The position numbers were made by a program, and so were the translations under genes. From Campylobacterales bacterium (GTDB lineage Bacteria; Campylobacterota; Campylobacteria; Campylobacterales; Sulfurimonadaceae), in the NCBI GenBank assembly GCA_016938735.1, contig JAFGUB010000030.1:1-55584 (forward strand): a DNA stretch of 55,584 nucleotides. Direction: 5' to 3'. This document shows positions 41,960 through 54,834 of the stretch, piece after piece. Numbering within the stretch: the stretch's first letter is position 1; every line of letters starts with the position of its first letter. The notes beneath the pieces are model-generated. The model saw nothing but the letters and a program-made list of their open reading frames with translations. It was not told the DNA's origin and did no database searches.

Positions 41960-42648
41960 CGCCCTTTTTTACCCTTTTGACGGGTTTTGGAGACGCGGTT
42001 GGGAGTGGGTTTGAACTTTTTCTCTTTGAGCTTTTCGATGATCCCGATGGCGATGGCGTGGATATCGGAGATGACGCACTCGTTTTCGACCAGAAAGTGT
42101 TCGCGGTTCATCTCGAACTTGTCCATCAGGCTCATAAAGTCGAACTGCTCCAAAAAGGGGTAGAGGTGTACCGACTTCTCCTCTTCGAGTATCCAGTGGC
42201 TGAGGGTGCAGATAATGAGAAACTCCGGCAGCGAGGTGAACTTGTTGTAGAAGTGGCTGGCCACTTTATGCGCCATCGCGTTGTAGTAGGCGATCAGCGG
42301 CGCTTCGGCGCGACCGAGCTGCTCGAACTTGCTATGGCGTGAGGCGTTTTTGGCCAAGACGATAAGGTAGTCCAAATTGATAACGCACTCTTGCAGGGCG
42401 CGCGTCAGTGCTTTGAGGGTGTCGTAGACGTAGGCGGTCTCTTCAGGTGTGCCCAAAGAGGGTTTGTAGCCGTTTTGCTCGATCTGATCGAAATAGCGCT
42501 CAAGCGCCGTGCGTGCGAAGACGAGCAGTGCTTCGGTCTTGACGTCGCGCAGCAGGGTGGGTTTGATGCGTTTAGGAGCGTTGGAGGCCAAAAAGAGCTC
42601 GATCGCTTCAAGTGTGTCCGTATCCGGGGCGGAGTAGTTTGTGAGCAT
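41956..42648 (-). CDS. Conserved hypothetical protein (230 aa)
   Basis: This soluble, mostly helical protein (TLEAIELFLASNAPKRIKP, LLVFARTALERYFDQIEQ, SLPEFLIICTLSHWILEEEKS) ends in a strongly basic tail, KFKPTPNRVSKTRQKGKKGR. I do not recognise a domain. The basic tail may bind nucleic acid, which is only a suggestion. It starts nine bases after the purE stop and overlaps the metalloprotease gene start. Confidence 0.7.
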   Translation of the reverse strand: MLTNYSAPDTDTLEAIELFLASNAPKRIKPTLLRDVKTEALLVFARTALERYFDQIEQNGYKPSLGTPEETAYVYDTLKALTRALQECVINLDYLIVLAKNASRHSKFEQLGRAEAPLIAYYNAMAHKVASHFYNKFTSLPEFLIICTLSHWILEEEKSVHLYPFLEQFDFMSLMDKFEMNREHFLVENECVISDIHAIAIGIIEKLKEKKFKPTPNRVSKTRQKGKKGR

Positions 42649-42657
42649 CGTGCCGGT

Positions 42658-43152
42658 CTATAGAATGGTTTCGATCTCTAAAGAGTCCGACTCCACTTTT
42701 TGTGCTTTGGCGACGCGGTCTGCGAGGAGCTTCTCTTGCAGCGTCTCATCGCTGAGCGCTAAAATCTGCATGGCCAGATAGGCGGCGTTGATGGCACCTG
42801 CTTGACCGATGGCAACGGTGGCCACCGGCATCCCCGCCGGCATCTGCACGGTGGAAAGCAGGGCGTCGATGCCGCTAAGCGCCGATGCACGCATGGGTAC
42901 GCCGATGACCGGTTTGGTGGTTTTGGAGGCGAGTACCCCCGCCAAATGCGCCGCCATTCCGGCAGCGGCGATAAAGACCTGTGAGCCTTTACGCTCTGCT
43001 TCGACGATGTAGTTTTTGGTGCGCTCAGGCGAGCGGTGGGCCGAGGAGACGATCAGTTCAAAGGGGACGCCGAATGATGCGAGGGTATCGCCGCACGCCT
43101 TCATAACGCTGTAGTCGCTTTTGCTGCCCATGATGATGGAGACGAATTTCAT
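42658..43152 (-). CDS. purE: PurE, N5-carboxyaminoimidazole ribonucleotide mutase
   Basis: This 164-residue protein of purine synthesis has the PurE signature: [39 protein letters not shown] and [21 protein letters not shown]. It moves the carboxyl group of N5-CAIR to the ring carbon. AAAGGA lies upstream of ATG 43152. It leads a three-gene operon. TATAAT on the minus strand (43221-43226) is a possible -10 about 70 bases upstream. Confidence 0.95.
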   Translation of the reverse strand: MKFVSIIMGSKSDYSVMKACGDTLASFGVPFELIVSSAHRSPERTKNYIVEAERKGSQVFIAAAGMAAHLAGVLASKTTKPVIGVPMRASALSGIDALLSTVQMPAGMPVATVAIGQAGAINAAYLAMQILALSDETLQEKLLADRVAKAQKVESDSLEIETIL

Positions 43153-43309
43153 AGTGATCCTTTAGTGAGTGGTGGAAATTTAGAATTTTGGCAGTATACT
43201 TTCTTGATTCATATAAAAATATTATACGCCCTGCTGATAATTAAAATAATTTTTTCTGATGTTTCAAATCGTATCATCTTCTCTTCTTCGTTCAAATATT
43301 CGAGTATGT

Positions 43310-43333
43310 TACAATTCGCATCTTTACATGTAA
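43310..43333 (+). promoter_or_regulatory. mutS2 promoter -10 with adjacent TTACATGTAA
   Basis: TACAAT (43310-43315) is a likely -10, and a perfect TTACATGTAA (43324-43333) covers the expected transcription start. The surrounding intergenic stretch (43153-43361) is AT-rich and otherwise shows no gene or RNA. Confidence 0.45.
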
Positions 43334-43361
43334 CATAGACGATACCAACACAAAGCCCCAA

Positions 43362-45566
43362 ATGAATCCTATGGAACCACTGATCGAACAGCTTGATCTG
43401 TCTGCGCACATCGACGCGTTTTCAAGCTTTTTTAGCCGCCCCAAGCCGCTCTACATCGAAGGCGACCAAGAGCTGCATTACCGCTACATCACGGCGCTTG
43501 ATGCGCTGGCTTTTCGCGCTCCGCCCAAGGTGGCCCCTTTTGGCGATATGAGCCTGCATCTGAAAAAGCAAGGGGTGCTGCGTTTTGAGCAGATTTTTGA
43601 GCTGCTTAAAGTGGTGCGCACCTTCAGACGGCTCAAAAACGGCGACTTCGGCGGGCTGATCGGTGCGTGGATGGAGAAGATCGAGATCCCTGCCGCTTTG
43701 AATGAGATTGACGGCTACTTCAACGAAGAGGGGCGTTTTAACGAGTCGATGGATGCGACCATTTATGGTCTGACCCAGCGTATCGGCGCGATCAAGAGCG
43801 AGATGCGCGAAGCCTTCAAGCGGCTGATCCACACCAAAAAGATTCTGCCTTATCTGGTCGATACGCAGATCCACTTCCAAGGCGAAGAGGAGGCGCTTTT
43901 ACTGCGCGGCGGCTTCAATCATGTGATGGAGGGCAACATCATCGGCCGCAGCAGCGCGGGCTTTTTTTATGTGGTGCCTCAGAGTATTTTGGCGCTCAAA
44001 GCGCAGATGCGCAGTGTCGAGCAGCTTCGAGAGGCGGAGTTTTACGAGTATGCCAAGCGCTTTAGCCTGAAGTTGCGCGAGGTTCTTGCCTTTATCGGCT
44101 TTATCGACCGTGAGTTTGACCGGTTTGATCACTATCAGGCCCGCGTGCACTTTGCCCGCGCCAAAAACCTGCAGCTGCTCAAGTGCGTGCGCGAGAGCGT
44201 GGTGGTGCTTGAGGGCTTTGCGCATCCGGCCCTGCACAAACCCAAAAGCGTGCATCTCGACTTCACCAAAAATGTGCTGATGATCACGGGGGTCAATGCG
44301 GGCGGAAAGACGATGCTGCTCAAATCGATCCTCTCGGCGGCGCTGATGGCACGCTATCTTATTCCGATGCAGATCAACGCCCACAAATCGCGCATCGGTA
44401 ACTTCAAACAGATCCACGCCGTGATTGATGATCCTCAAAATGTGGGCAACGACATCTCCACCTTTGCCGGACGGATGCAGCAGTTCTCTAGGCTCTTTGG
44501 GGAGCAGGGCGCACTGGTGGGTGTGGATGAGATCGAGCTGGGGACTGATAGCGACGAAGCGGCGGCGCTTTTTAAGGTGATCCTCGATGATCTGATTGCG
44601 CGGGGACAGAAGATCGTCGTCACCACCCACCACAAGCGCCTCGCCGCGCTCATGGCGGATCGTGACGATGTGGAGCTGATGGCGGCGGTCTATGATGAAG
44701 AGAACCGCCTGCCGACCTATGAGTTTTTGCAGGGCATCATCGGCAAGAGCTACGCCTTTGAGACCGCGCAGCGCTACGGCATCAACGCTTCGGTGATTCA
44801 TCGCGCCAAGGCACTCTACGGCGACAACAGCGAAAAGCTCAATCAGCTCATCGAGCGCGGCAGCGAGCTGGAGCGGAATTTGCGCCGTAAACACGCCGAA
44901 CTCGATGACAAACTAGAGAGCGTCAAACAGCAAGAACGGCTGCTTAAAGAGGAGCGCGAAACCTTACATGTAAGCCTCAAAGTACGCCAAAACGAGCTGG
45001 AGCGCGAATATTTCGAGGCCATCGGCGAAGCCAAAGAGGCGGCTAGGGCGGGCGATACGGCGGCGATTCATCGGCGCATGAACGAGGCCCGAAAGCGCCT
45101 GCCCGCCCAAAGCGTCGAGCCGCCCAAAATCGAACGCCCTTTTGAAGTGGGCGAGCACGTCAAATACCGCAAAGAGCGCGGCGTGATCGTGGCGCTCAAA
45201 TCCAAAGAGGCGATGATCGAAGTAGAGGGGATTCGGTTGTGGGTGCGTCAAAGTGAGCTCAAACACAGCGATCCTCTGCCAAAGGTCAAACCGAAAGTCC
45301 ATGTACAGACCGAAATGCCCACGCGCAGCGGTTTGACGCTCGATCTGCACGGCATGCGCGCCGAGGAGGCCGAAGAGGCGATGGATCGCTTTTTATCCGA
45401 CGCGCTCTTGCAAGGGTGGGATGAGGTACTGATTTATCACGGGATCGGGACGGGCAAGCTCTCCTACGCCGTCAAAAATTTTCTCAAGGCCCATCCGAGT
45501 GTCAAGAGCTTTGACGATGCGCCGCAGAACATGGGCGGATTTGGGGCGAAGGTGGTGCGGCTGTAG
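43362..45566 (+). CDS. mutS2: MutS2 endonuclease/ATPase with Smr domain
   Basis: The protein has 734 residues: N-terminal MutS core helices, an ABC-type ATPase with Walker A GVNAGGKTMLLKS and Walker B LVGVDEIELGTDSDE, a coiled-coil arm (about 480-590), and a C-terminal Smr nuclease domain with LDLHGMRAEEAEEAMDRFL and IYHGIGTGKL. Members suppress recombination or rescue collided ribosomes and do not do mismatch repair. No clear ribosome site precedes ATG 43362. A hairpin follows the stop. Confidence 0.93.
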   Translation: MNPMEPLIEQLDLSAHIDAFSSFFSRPKPLYIEGDQELHYRYITALDALAFRAPPKVAPFGDMSLHLKKQGVLRFEQIFELLKVVRTFRRLKNGDFGGLIGAWMEKIEIPAALNEIDGYFNEEGRFNESMDATIYGLTQRIGAIKSEMREAFKRLIHTKKILPYLVDTQIHFQGEEEALLLRGGFNHVMEGNIIGRSSAGFFYVVPQSILALKAQMRSVEQLREAEFYEYAKRFSLKLREVLAFIGFIDREFDRFDHYQARVHFARAKNLQLLKCVRESVVVLEGFAHPALHKPKSVHLDFTKNVLMITGVNAGGKTMLLKSILSAALMARYLIPMQINAHKSRIGNFKQIHAVIDDPQNVGNDISTFAGRMQQFSRLFGEQGALVGVDEIELGTDSDEAAALFKVILDDLIARGQKIVVTTHHKRLAALMADRDDVELMAAVYDEENRLPTYEFLQGIIGKSYAFETAQRYGINASVIHRAKALYGDNSEKLNQLIERGSELERNLRRKHAELDDKLESVKQQERLLKEERETLHVSLKVRQNELEREYFEAIGEAKEAARAGDTAAIHRRMNEARKRLPAQSVEPPKIERPFEVGEHVKYRKERGVIVALKSKEAMIEVEGIRLWVRQSELKHSDPLPKVKPKVHVQTEMPTRSGLTLDLHGMRAEEAEEAMDRFLSDALLQGWDEVLIYHGIGTGKLSYAVKNFLKAHPSVKSFDDAPQNMGGFGAKVVRL

Positions 45567-45573
45567 GGCGGTT

Positions 45574-45600
45574 TGTGGGCTATAATGTAGCCCACATTTT
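45574..45600 (+). terminator. mutS2 terminator with a TATAAT in its loop
   Basis: TGTGGGCTA (45574-45582) pairs with TAGCCCACA (45588-45596) in a perfect nine-pair stem, followed by TTTT (45597-45600): an intrinsic terminator seven bases after the mutS2 stop. TATAAT (45581-45586), in the upper stem and loop, lies 32 bases before the FIST gene ATG and could be its -10. Confidence 0.65.
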
Positions 45601-45617
45601 CACCAATAGAGGGATGA

Positions 45618-46715
45618 ATGCACACCTTGTTCGATGCGTCCGGTACACTGGAGGGATTTAGTCGTTTGGTGGATGAGGCGCTGGCGCTTGAGGCGCAAGC
45701 CTTGCTCATCTTTTGCTGTGATGCGAACGGTTTTGAGCCGGCGCAGCTCGATCCGCTCCTTCACACCGTTTCCGTTCCGCTTATCGGTGCTCTATTTCCG
45801 CAGATTCTCTTTGGGACACAGAAGTATGAGAGGGGTACGGCCATGCTTGCGCTGGATCGTCCTTTTGAGGTATTTATGTTGGAACACCTCAGCGATGAGC
45901 CTGAACGCATCAGCACGCAGATCGCCAATATCACGGCGGAGCATTTTGAGACGATGGTGGTCTTCGTCGATGCCTTCTCGACCTCTATTCAAACGCTCAT
46001 TGACGGACTCTATCGCGAGTTTGGTTTGGACTACGCCTTTATTGGAGGCGGTGCGGGCAGTCTCTCTTTTATCCAAAAGCCCGTTGTCTTTACCAATCAG
46101 GGATTGCGCCGCGACGCGGCTGTTCTGGCCTGTCTCAGCGAGCCTTGCTCTATCGGCGTTAAACATGGTTGGGAGTCGATTGCAGGACCCTTTATGGTGA
46201 CCAAGGCGCATGGTACGGTGATTGAGGAGCTCGATCATCAGAGTGCTTTTGAACGGTACCGCCGGGTGGTCGAGGCGCACAGCGGTCAACCATTTGATGA
46301 GAAAAATTTTTTTGATATTGCCAAAGCCTATCCCTTCGGCATCAGCAAGATCGGCGCCGAAAAGGTGGTGCGCGACCCCATCGCGCGACAGCAAGAGGCG
46401 CTGGTATGCGTCGGGAATGTGACCAACGGCGATTATGTGGATATCCTTACATCAACGACTGAAAAGCTGGTACACGCCGCCTCTGCGGCGATGCACGATG
46501 CCTATGACAAGCGTACGCAGAATCAGGGGGTGACGCTTTTCATCGACTGTATCAGCCGGGTGCTCTTCATGCAAGAGCGCTTTGAGGAGGAGTTGCACAG
46601 CGTTGCGTCCGTACAGGCGCAGCTCATCGGTGCGATGACGCTTGGAGAGATCGCCAACAGCGGAAAGGACTATCTGGAGTTTTACAACAAAACCGCGGTG
46701 GTCGGGGTTTTTTGA
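45618..46715 (+). CDS. FIST-domain sensory protein
   Basis: The 365-residue protein has FIST N and FIST C domains: an N-terminal region with [13 protein letters not shown] and [11 protein letters not shown], a central [22 protein letters not shown] typical of FIST proteins, and a C-terminal region with [19 protein letters not shown] and [20 protein letters not shown] is an intracellular sensor of small ligands, probably amino acids. GAGGG lies just before ATG 45618. Its stop overlaps the start of a histidine kinase gene (TGATG), so the two likely form a sensor-kinase pair. Confidence 0.82.
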   Translation: MHTLFDASGTLEGFSRLVDEALALEAQALLIFCCDANGFEPAQLDPLLHTVSVPLIGALFPQILFGTQKYERGTAMLALDRPFEVFMLEHLSDEPERISTQIANITAEHFETMVVFVDAFSTSIQTLIDGLYREFGLDYAFIGGGAGSLSFIQKPVVFTNQGLRRDAAVLACLSEPCSIGVKHGWESIAGPFMVTKAHGTVIEELDHQSAFERYRRVVEAHSGQPFDEKNFFDIAKAYPFGISKIGAEKVVRDPIARQQEALVCVGNVTNGDYVDILTSTTEKLVHAASAAMHDAYDKRTQNQGVTLFIDCISRVLFMQERFEEELHSVASVQAQLIGAMTLGEIANSGKDYLEFYNKTAVVGVF

Positions 46716-47878
46716 TGCAGAACACGCAGCGCGAAGTTGTTTTGTACGAGATCGCCATGGCGATCGGCAATACACTCGTGATGCATGAAGCCTGCAATGA
46801 GATCCTCTCGACGCTGCTGCGCAAACTGGGGGCGGTTTCGGGCGCAATGATTCGCGATGCGTCGATGCAGGAGCGTGAAACAATCCTCTTTTCGATCCCC
46901 AGACGCATACACAACCACAAAGGGATCGCCGCTTTGCTCGAGGAGCTGCAAGCGGGCGATGCCCGGGCGTGTGTCGTGGAGGATGGGGTGTATCGCTATC
47001 TCTTTCGTTTGGAGCAATTTGGCTATCTGGTTCTTTTTGGGTATCACGAGATTGATGCGTTGATTTATAAATCGCTGCCGCCGCTGATCGCCAAGATCAC
47101 CACTGCCCTGCAGGCGTGCAGCAACCATGAAGCCCTCCAGCAAAGCCTTCAGGAAGCAGAGGAGGCGGGTCAGGCAAAAATGCGTTTTTTGGCCAATATG
47201 AGCCATGAGATCCGCACACCGATGAACGGTATTTACGGTTTTTTGCAGCTTTTGCAGCGTTCTCATCTTGATGAACGCCAGCAGCGCTACGTCGCGATTA
47301 TCGATGCATCTATCAAAACGCTGCTGAACATCATCAACGACATTCTTGATTTTGCCAAAATTCAGCGCCAGAGCGTCGTGGTTGAATCAGTGCCGATGAA
47401 TTTCTCTCAAGAGCTTTACAACGCCATCTGGCTCCATTCGATCAAAGCACAGGAGAAGGGACTTAAGTATCATGTTGACATCGACCCCTTGATCGATCAC
47501 GCAATTTTATGTAGTCCGCATCATCTGAAGCAGATTCTCTCGAACTTGATTACCAATGCGATTAAATTTACCCCTGAAGGGGGAGCTGTAAGCGTACATG
47601 TAAGCCTTGTCGAAGCGTGTGAACAGTCGCAGACGATCCGCTTCGCAGTCATAGACAACGGAATCGGCATCGCTTTGGAGAAGCAGGAGCGTATCTTTGA
47701 GCCTTTCAGTCAAGCCGATGAATCGACAACGCGCCTTTTCGGGGGAACGGGTTTGGGGCTGAGCATCTGCAGAGAGCTGGTTAAAGCGATGGGCGGAGAC
47801 CTGACGTTACAAAGCGCACCGGCTCAGGGAAGTACCTTCTCATTTGTGTTGGTTTTAGCGCGGTCACATCCCCATTAA
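46715..47878 (+). CDS. Histidine kinase (soluble) coupled to the FIST gene
   Basis: The protein has 387 residues and no membrane helix. An N-terminal GAF-like region (about 1-130) is followed by a helix and a HisKA domain ([15 protein letters not shown]) and a HATPase domain ([35 protein letters not shown]), the type usually ending a hybrid kinase, but no receiver is attached. ATG 46715 shares bases with the FIST stop (TGATG). Its end overlaps the convergent GGDEF gene by four bases. It probably receives the FIST signal; its response regulator is not evident. Confidence 0.88.
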   Translation: MQNTQREVVLYEIAMAIGNTLVMHEACNEILSTLLRKLGAVSGAMIRDASMQERETILFSIPRRIHNHKGIAALLEELQAGDARACVVEDGVYRYLFRLEQFGYLVLFGYHEIDALIYKSLPPLIAKITTALQACSNHEALQQSLQEAEEAGQAKMRFLANMSHEIRTPMNGIYGFLQLLQRSHLDERQQRYVAIIDASIKTLLNIINDILDFAKIQRQSVVVESVPMNFSQELYNAIWLHSIKAQEKGLKYHVDIDPLIDHAILCSPHHLKQILSNLITNAIKFTPEGGAVSVHVSLVEACEQSQTIRFAVIDNGIGIALEKQERIFEPFSQADESTTRLFGGTGLGLSICRELVKAMGGDLTLQSAPAQGSTFSFVLVLARSHPH

Positions 47879-49092
47879 TCAGACTCGACGCGGTTGCGCC
47901 CACTGTTTTTGGCGCGATAGAGCGCTGCGTCCGCGCGGTTGAAGAGCGATTCGGCATCTTCTAAAGCGCGTAGCGCCGCAACGCCGATAGAACAGCTCTG
48001 CGCTTCACTCTGCGCCCGCACTTCGGCGGCGATATTAAGCCGGATGCGCGAAGCCACCTGCGCGGCCTCTTCAAGCGTCGTTTTAGGCAGTAGTACCGCA
48101 AACTCCTCTCCGCCCCAGCGCGCGCAGGCATCGCCTTGACGCAGATTTTTTTGCAGTACCCGCGCGGTCTGTATCAAAACGGCGTCGCCTGTTTTGTGAC
48201 CGAAGGTGTCGTTGATGCGTTTGAAATGGTCCAGATCGACGATGAGTAGTGAGAGCGCGGTAGAGTCGAGCTGCGCCTCGTCGACCATCTTGGGATAGAG
48301 CGTGTCGAACATGCGGCGGTTGTAAAGGCCTGTCAGAGGATCGTAGTTGATCAACTCCATATCGGTGATGTCTTCGCGGATGGCGACGTACTCACTGATT
48401 GCGCCCGTGTCGTCGCGCACGGGGACGATACGGGTTTTGGCCAAAAAGGTCTGACCGTTGCGCTTGCGGTTTTTCATGATGGCGCGGAACTCTTCGCCCT
48501 GCTTGATCTTGTGCCACATCTTGATGAACATCGAATCGGGGATGTCGGGGTGGCGGATGATGGCGTGGGTATTGCCGATCCACTCCTCTTTGCTATAGCC
48601 CGTCAAAGTGCAAAAAGCGTCACTCACCGCCGTGACGACCCCTTTGGTATCGGTGACGGAGAGCACGACGTGCTCTTTGATGATTTTGGCGTAGGCACTC
48701 TCTTGCTGGGCGCGTGCGCAGTGTCTGCGCATCTGTTGTGAGAGTGCGTTGTCGAGTTGGTCGTACAGATGAAGCAAAAGGACGGGGTGTGCCTGTAGCT
48801 CGTCACGCAGCAGGTGTTTGTAGCCGTTGATGCTATCGAGCAGTTCGTCAGGACGCAGCCCGAGCGTGACTAAAGCCTCAAGAGCTCTGTCTAGGCGCTG
48901 TGTTGCCGTTGCGCGTACGGATGCCTCGGCGATGATGGCATCGAGCAAGGCCTCACCTGCCGCTATGACCGACGCTTCGGATTGCAGCCGTTGATACAGG
49001 TTGCGGATGCAGGGCTGTCGCTTCCATCGGTGCAGTAAGGCGCTTTTGGTCATGGTGAGCCGCGCACTGAGCATGGAGGGGATATGCGACAT
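47875..49092 (-). CDS. PAS-GGDEF diguanylate cyclase
   Basis: The protein has 405 residues: an N-terminal helical region (about 1-135, globin-coupled-sensor-like in its helix content but not assigned), a PAS domain (about 140-250, with [14 protein letters not shown], the same Aer-like form as the nap-linked PAS protein) and a GGDEF domain with an intact [12 protein letters not shown] signature. It should make cyclic di-GMP. No inhibitory RxxD site is obvious. It lies ten bases after the DUF1566 gene on the same strand. Confidence 0.87.
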   Translation of the reverse strand: MSHIPSMLSARLTMTKSALLHRWKRQPCIRNLYQRLQSEASVIAAGEALLDAIIAEASVRATATQRLDRALEALVTLGLRPDELLDSINGYKHLLRDELQAHPVLLLHLYDQLDNALSQQMRRHCARAQQESAYAKIIKEHVVLSVTDTKGVVTAVSDAFCTLTGYSKEEWIGNTHAIIRHPDIPDSMFIKMWHKIKQGEEFRAIMKNRKRNGQTFLAKTRIVPVRDDTGAISEYVAIREDITDMELINYDPLTGLYNRRMFDTLYPKMVDEAQLDSTALSLLIVDLDHFKRINDTFGHKTGDAVLIQTARVLQKNLRQGDACARWGGEEFAVLLPKTTLEEAAQVASRIRLNIAAEVRAQSEAQSCSIGVAALRALEDAESLFNRADAALYRAKNSGRNRVESD

Positions 49093-49101
49093 GATCAGAA
49101 C

Positions 49102-49851
49102 CTAGAGCTCGCTAACGCAACGGACATAGGAGCGGTTTTTTTTGGAGCTGGTGGCGACGGTGCCGAATTTGAACCCGACGACGTAGGACTCCTCTTCACT
49201 AAAAGGGGTGGCGCTCCAGTAGTAGCGGTGCATCATCGCTCCAAAATAGTCGGTATTGACGCTTGGGCCGTTGTGGGCGTAATCAACTATGGAGTAGAGT
49301 TCTTCAAGCGTGGGCAGACGCCATGATCGGTTGTAGTGGCTGAGCGATTCGCAGTGCTCTATCGCCTCTTCAAAGCTGTAGCGTGTTTTGGCTTCGGTGG
49401 CGTCAAGGCCCAGCCAGAGCAGATCGTTTTGGTCATCTACGATCCCGTCTTTGCGCTTGGCGTAGGGGGATATACCATTGGACTTTTTGGCATTGGTGCA
49501 CAGAACGCCGCTGCGTTTATGCAACGGAGCCAGTGCGATATCGCCGTCTTGCAAGAAAAAGGTAAACCCTTGCTCCGTTCCCTTCGCGTCGCCCCCTTCG
49601 CCCTCGCTGCCGGTGTTACCGCGCACAATTCCGTCGTAGACGGTATTGCTTCCCCAGTAGCTCTGGTTGGGGCTAAAGACTTCGGTTTGCCCCTTGAGGG
49701 TGAAGAGTTCACGGATATCGGGTAAGCGCCACTCTTTGCCCATGCCCTTACATGTAGCTTGCGCTTGCTCATAGGTGGCTTCAAGCCCTTTATGCTCATG
49801 CCACGAACCCCAGAGCAAAATAGGGACGATACAGACCAATATTGCTTTCAT
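49102..49851 (-). CDS. Secreted DUF1566 (Lcl-type) protein
   Basis: This 249-residue protein has a signal peptide (MKAILVCIVPILLWGSW) and two DUF1566 repeats marked by WRLPDIRELFTL and WRLPTLEELYSIVDY, each followed by YWGSNTV or YYWSATP segments. Such Lcl-domain proteins are periplasmic or surface-exposed, with unknown binding roles. AAGGGGG lies before the ATG. A palindrome with one mismatch (49748-49757) lies inside. It sits between a methyltransferase gene and the GGDEF gene on the same strand. Confidence 0.82.
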   Translation of the reverse strand: MKAILVCIVPILLWGSWHEHKGLEATYEQAQATCKGMGKEWRLPDIRELFTLKGQTEVFSPNQSYWGSNTVYDGIVRGNTGSEGEGGDAKGTEQGFTFFLQDGDIALAPLHKRSGVLCTNAKKSNGISPYAKRKDGIVDDQNDLLWLGLDATEAKTRYSFEEAIEHCESLSHYNRSWRLPTLEELYSIVDYAHNGPSVNTDYFGAMMHRYYWSATPFSEEESYVVGFKFGTVATSSKKNRSYVRCVSEL

Positions 49852-49893
49852 TGTAACCCCCTTGAAATGATTTTATTGTAGCACACAAAGGGC

Positions 49894-50541
49894 TTAAGGC
49901 GCCGACTTTTGCAGATAAATGCTCTTTTTTGGATCAAAGCGTAGCACTTTGAAACCGCTGTGCGCGGCCATGTAGGCAAAGGTTTCGGGGCGAAAAAAGG
50001 TGACGTGTGTAGGGTCTTTGCGGTACCACCACTGCAAAAAGTGCGTTTCGTCGTTTGGGTGAAACTGCGTCATGAGCGCCAGATAGCCCCCTTTGTGCAA
50101 GTGCTGATGAAAAAAGCGCAGCAGCCCCAGCGGATCGGCGACGTGTTCGATCACTTCGGTGCACGTGATGAGATCGAACACTTTTCCTTCATAGCAGGGA
50201 TGGGGATGAAAGTATTTGTCATAAAGGCTTACATGTAAGCCCAACCGCTTCATCAAAACGGCCAAAACCGGCCCTGGCCCGCAGCCAAAATCGAGCACCT
50301 CATGAATGCTATTGAGATCCGCGCGAAAGCTAAAATCGATAAACTCTTCAAACATTGGCGCGTAGCCCGGCGAATCGATGGTGTTGTGGTGATTGTTGTA
50401 GATCTGCAGCTCTTTGGCGGCGCTTGGCGCGTGTTTGGGGTCTTTGAAAATCAGCTTACATGTAGGGCAGCGGTAAAAATCCCACTCCATCAGGGGATCA
50501 AAAAAGTGTAGGGTTTGGGCGGTGCAAACAGGGCAGTTCAT
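49894..50541 (-). CDS. SAM-dependent methyltransferase with N-terminal zinc ribbon
   Basis: The protein has 215 residues. CPVCTAQ and CPTCKL (C-x2-C twice, about residues 3-30) form a likely zinc ribbon. A class I methyltransferase of the Methyltransf_23 type follows, with motif I VLDFGCGPGPVL, DLITCTEVIEHV and GGYLALMTQF. The substrate is unknown. It is divergent from ligA with only 26 bases between start codons, so their promoters must overlap the opposite gene or each other. One exact TTACATGTAA (50229) encodes LHV. Confidence 0.85.
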   Translation of the reverse strand: MNCPVCTAQTLHFFDPLMEWDFYRCPTCKLIFKDPKHAPSAAKELQIYNNHHNTIDSPGYAPMFEEFIDFSFRADLNSIHEVLDFGCGPGPVLAVLMKRLGLHVSLYDKYFHPHPCYEGKVFDLITCTEVIEHVADPLGLLRFFHQHLHKGGYLALMTQFHPNDETHFLQWWYRKDPTHVTFFRPETFAYMAAHSGFKVLRFDPKKSIYLQKSAP

Positions 50542-50543
50542 AA

Positions 50544-53233
<2,690 letters not shown>

Positions 53234-54090
53234 TTCGATCGCCATCGGCGGATTTGACGGGATGCACATCGGTCATCAGCGCCTCTTTTCGTATCTGGGC
53301 GAACACGGAGCGATTGTGGTGATTGAGAGCGGCTTTGCCAACCTCACCCCCCATCAAGAGCGTGAACGTTTTTCGCGCTATCCGCTCTTTTACTATCCGT
53401 TAGAGCAGATTCGTCACCTTGAAGGGGCGGCGTTCGTGCAGCGTATTTGCGAGGATTTCCCGCAGCTTAGGCGTATCGTTGTGGGGTATGATTTTCACTT
53501 CGGCAAAAACCGCGGCAGCTCCTGCCATGATTTGGCAGATTTTTTTCACGGTGAAGTGGTGGTGGTCGAGCCTGTGTGCCATCACGGCGATTCAGTCCAT
53601 TCGCATAAGATCCGTGCCAAAATCCAGCTAGGCGATATCTCGGGAGCCAACGCTTTTTTGGGGCATAACTACACGATTTACGGCGCGGTGGTGGCCGGGC
53701 AGGGGCTGGGTAGACGCGCACTCGTGCCGACGATCAATCTACATGTAAGCAATTTTTTGCTGCCCAAAGAGGGGGTTTACGCGACCTTGACGCGCATTGA
53801 CGATGAGGAGCATTACCATCCTTCGGTCTCCTTTATCGGCCATCGTGTCAGCACCGACGGCTCTTTTGCGGTGGAGTCGCATCTGCTTGACGGCGAGATA
53901 GAGGTGAGAGAGTGCGCTGCCATCAGCTTTTTGGGATGGATTCGACCCAACCGCAAGTTTGAGACGCTTGAGGCGCTGCGCAGTGCCATCGTAGAGGATA
54001 TAGACACAGCGCGGCGCATCTGTGCGCAGATGTTGCTTTAGGGTGTTCTGTTTTTAAACATCAACGGCGCTTCAGCGGAGCGTTTCTAAT

Positions 54091-54118
54091 GATAGATTAA
54101 ATCAATCTATCCTATAAT
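54091..54118 (+). promoter_or_regulatory. atpB promoter with operator-like inverted repeat
   Basis: GATAGATT (54091-54098) and AATCTATC (54104-54111) form a perfect 8-base inverted repeat around AAATC, directly before TATAAT (54113-54118), 29 bases ahead of ATG 54148. The repeat fills the spacer and -35 side, where a repressor or activator would bind; a hairpin in RNA is unlikely, as transcription should start downstream. Confidence 0.55.
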
Positions 54119-54147
54119 CCGCACAATTTTTGCATAAGGAACTCTTC

Positions 54148-54825
54148 ATGGGTGAACTCTTTACGTTCTTCGGCCTGATCAGCCACGACCATAGTTGGAT
54201 CTTCTTGACACACATGCTGCTCACTGCCGCGATTGTCCTTTTTCTCGCCAGAGCGGCTGTCAATAACCTCAAAGTTGTACCCACCGGTGCGCAAAACGTC
54301 ATCGAAGCCTACCTTGGCGGTGTGCTGGCGATGGGCAGCGACGTGATGGGTAAAGAGAAAGCCCGCCGTTATTTGCCGCTGGTCGCTACCATCGGTTTGT
54401 TTGTCGGGATTGCCAACATCATCGGTATCATTCCCGGTTTTGAAGCGCCGAGCGCCTTTTTGGACTTTACTTTGGGTCTGGCGTTGGTGGTCTTTGTTTA
54501 CTACAACTTCGAAGGTATCCGCCGCAATGGGGTGATTGAGTACTTCAAACACTTCATGGGGCCTGTATGGTGGCTTGCGTGGTTGATGTTCCCCATCGAA
54601 ATCGTGTCGCATATTTCACGCATCATTTCACTGAGCTTTCGTCTATTCGGTAACGTCAAAGGGGATGATATGTTCTTGATGGTCATCTTGATGTTGGCTC
54701 CGTTACTGTTGCCGATGGTTCCTCTTGCACTGCTCACCTTCATGGCTTTTTTGCAAGCGTTTATCTTTATGATGCTTACCTATGTCTATCTGGGCGGCGC
54801 CGTACTGCTGCACGACGATCACTAA
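54148..54825 (+). CDS. atpB: ATP synthase F0 subunit a
   Basis: The 225-residue membrane protein has five or six helices. The [15 protein letters not shown] segment carries the essential arginine of the proton half-channel facing the c-ring, and [18 protein letters not shown] is the conserved last helix. AAGGA lies seven bases before ATG 54148; an in-frame TTG at 54130 is less likely. As in other Campylobacterota, it stands apart from the main atp operon. Confidence 0.95.
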   Translation: MGELFTFFGLISHDHSWIFLTHMLLTAAIVLFLARAAVNNLKVVPTGAQNVIEAYLGGVLAMGSDVMGKEKARRYLPLVATIGLFVGIANIIGIIPGFEAPSAFLDFTLGLALVVFVYYNFEGIRRNGVIEYFKHFMGPVWWLAWLMFPIEIVSHISRIISLSFRLFGNVKGDDMFLMVILMLAPLLLPMVPLALLTFMAFLQAFIFMMLTYVYLGGAVLLHDDH

Positions 54826-54834
54826 ATCTGCTTG

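Noticed and set aside
43153-43361. RNA gene in the AT-rich purE-mutS2 gap
   Set aside because: No cloverleaf or long stem was found; the gap holds promoter-like hexamers and one palindrome only.
43899-44894. 331-codon open frame opposite mutS2
   Set aside because: It is a shadow of mutS2 on the other strand, common in GC-rich genes; no ribosome site or recognisable domain, and mutS2 is fully supported.
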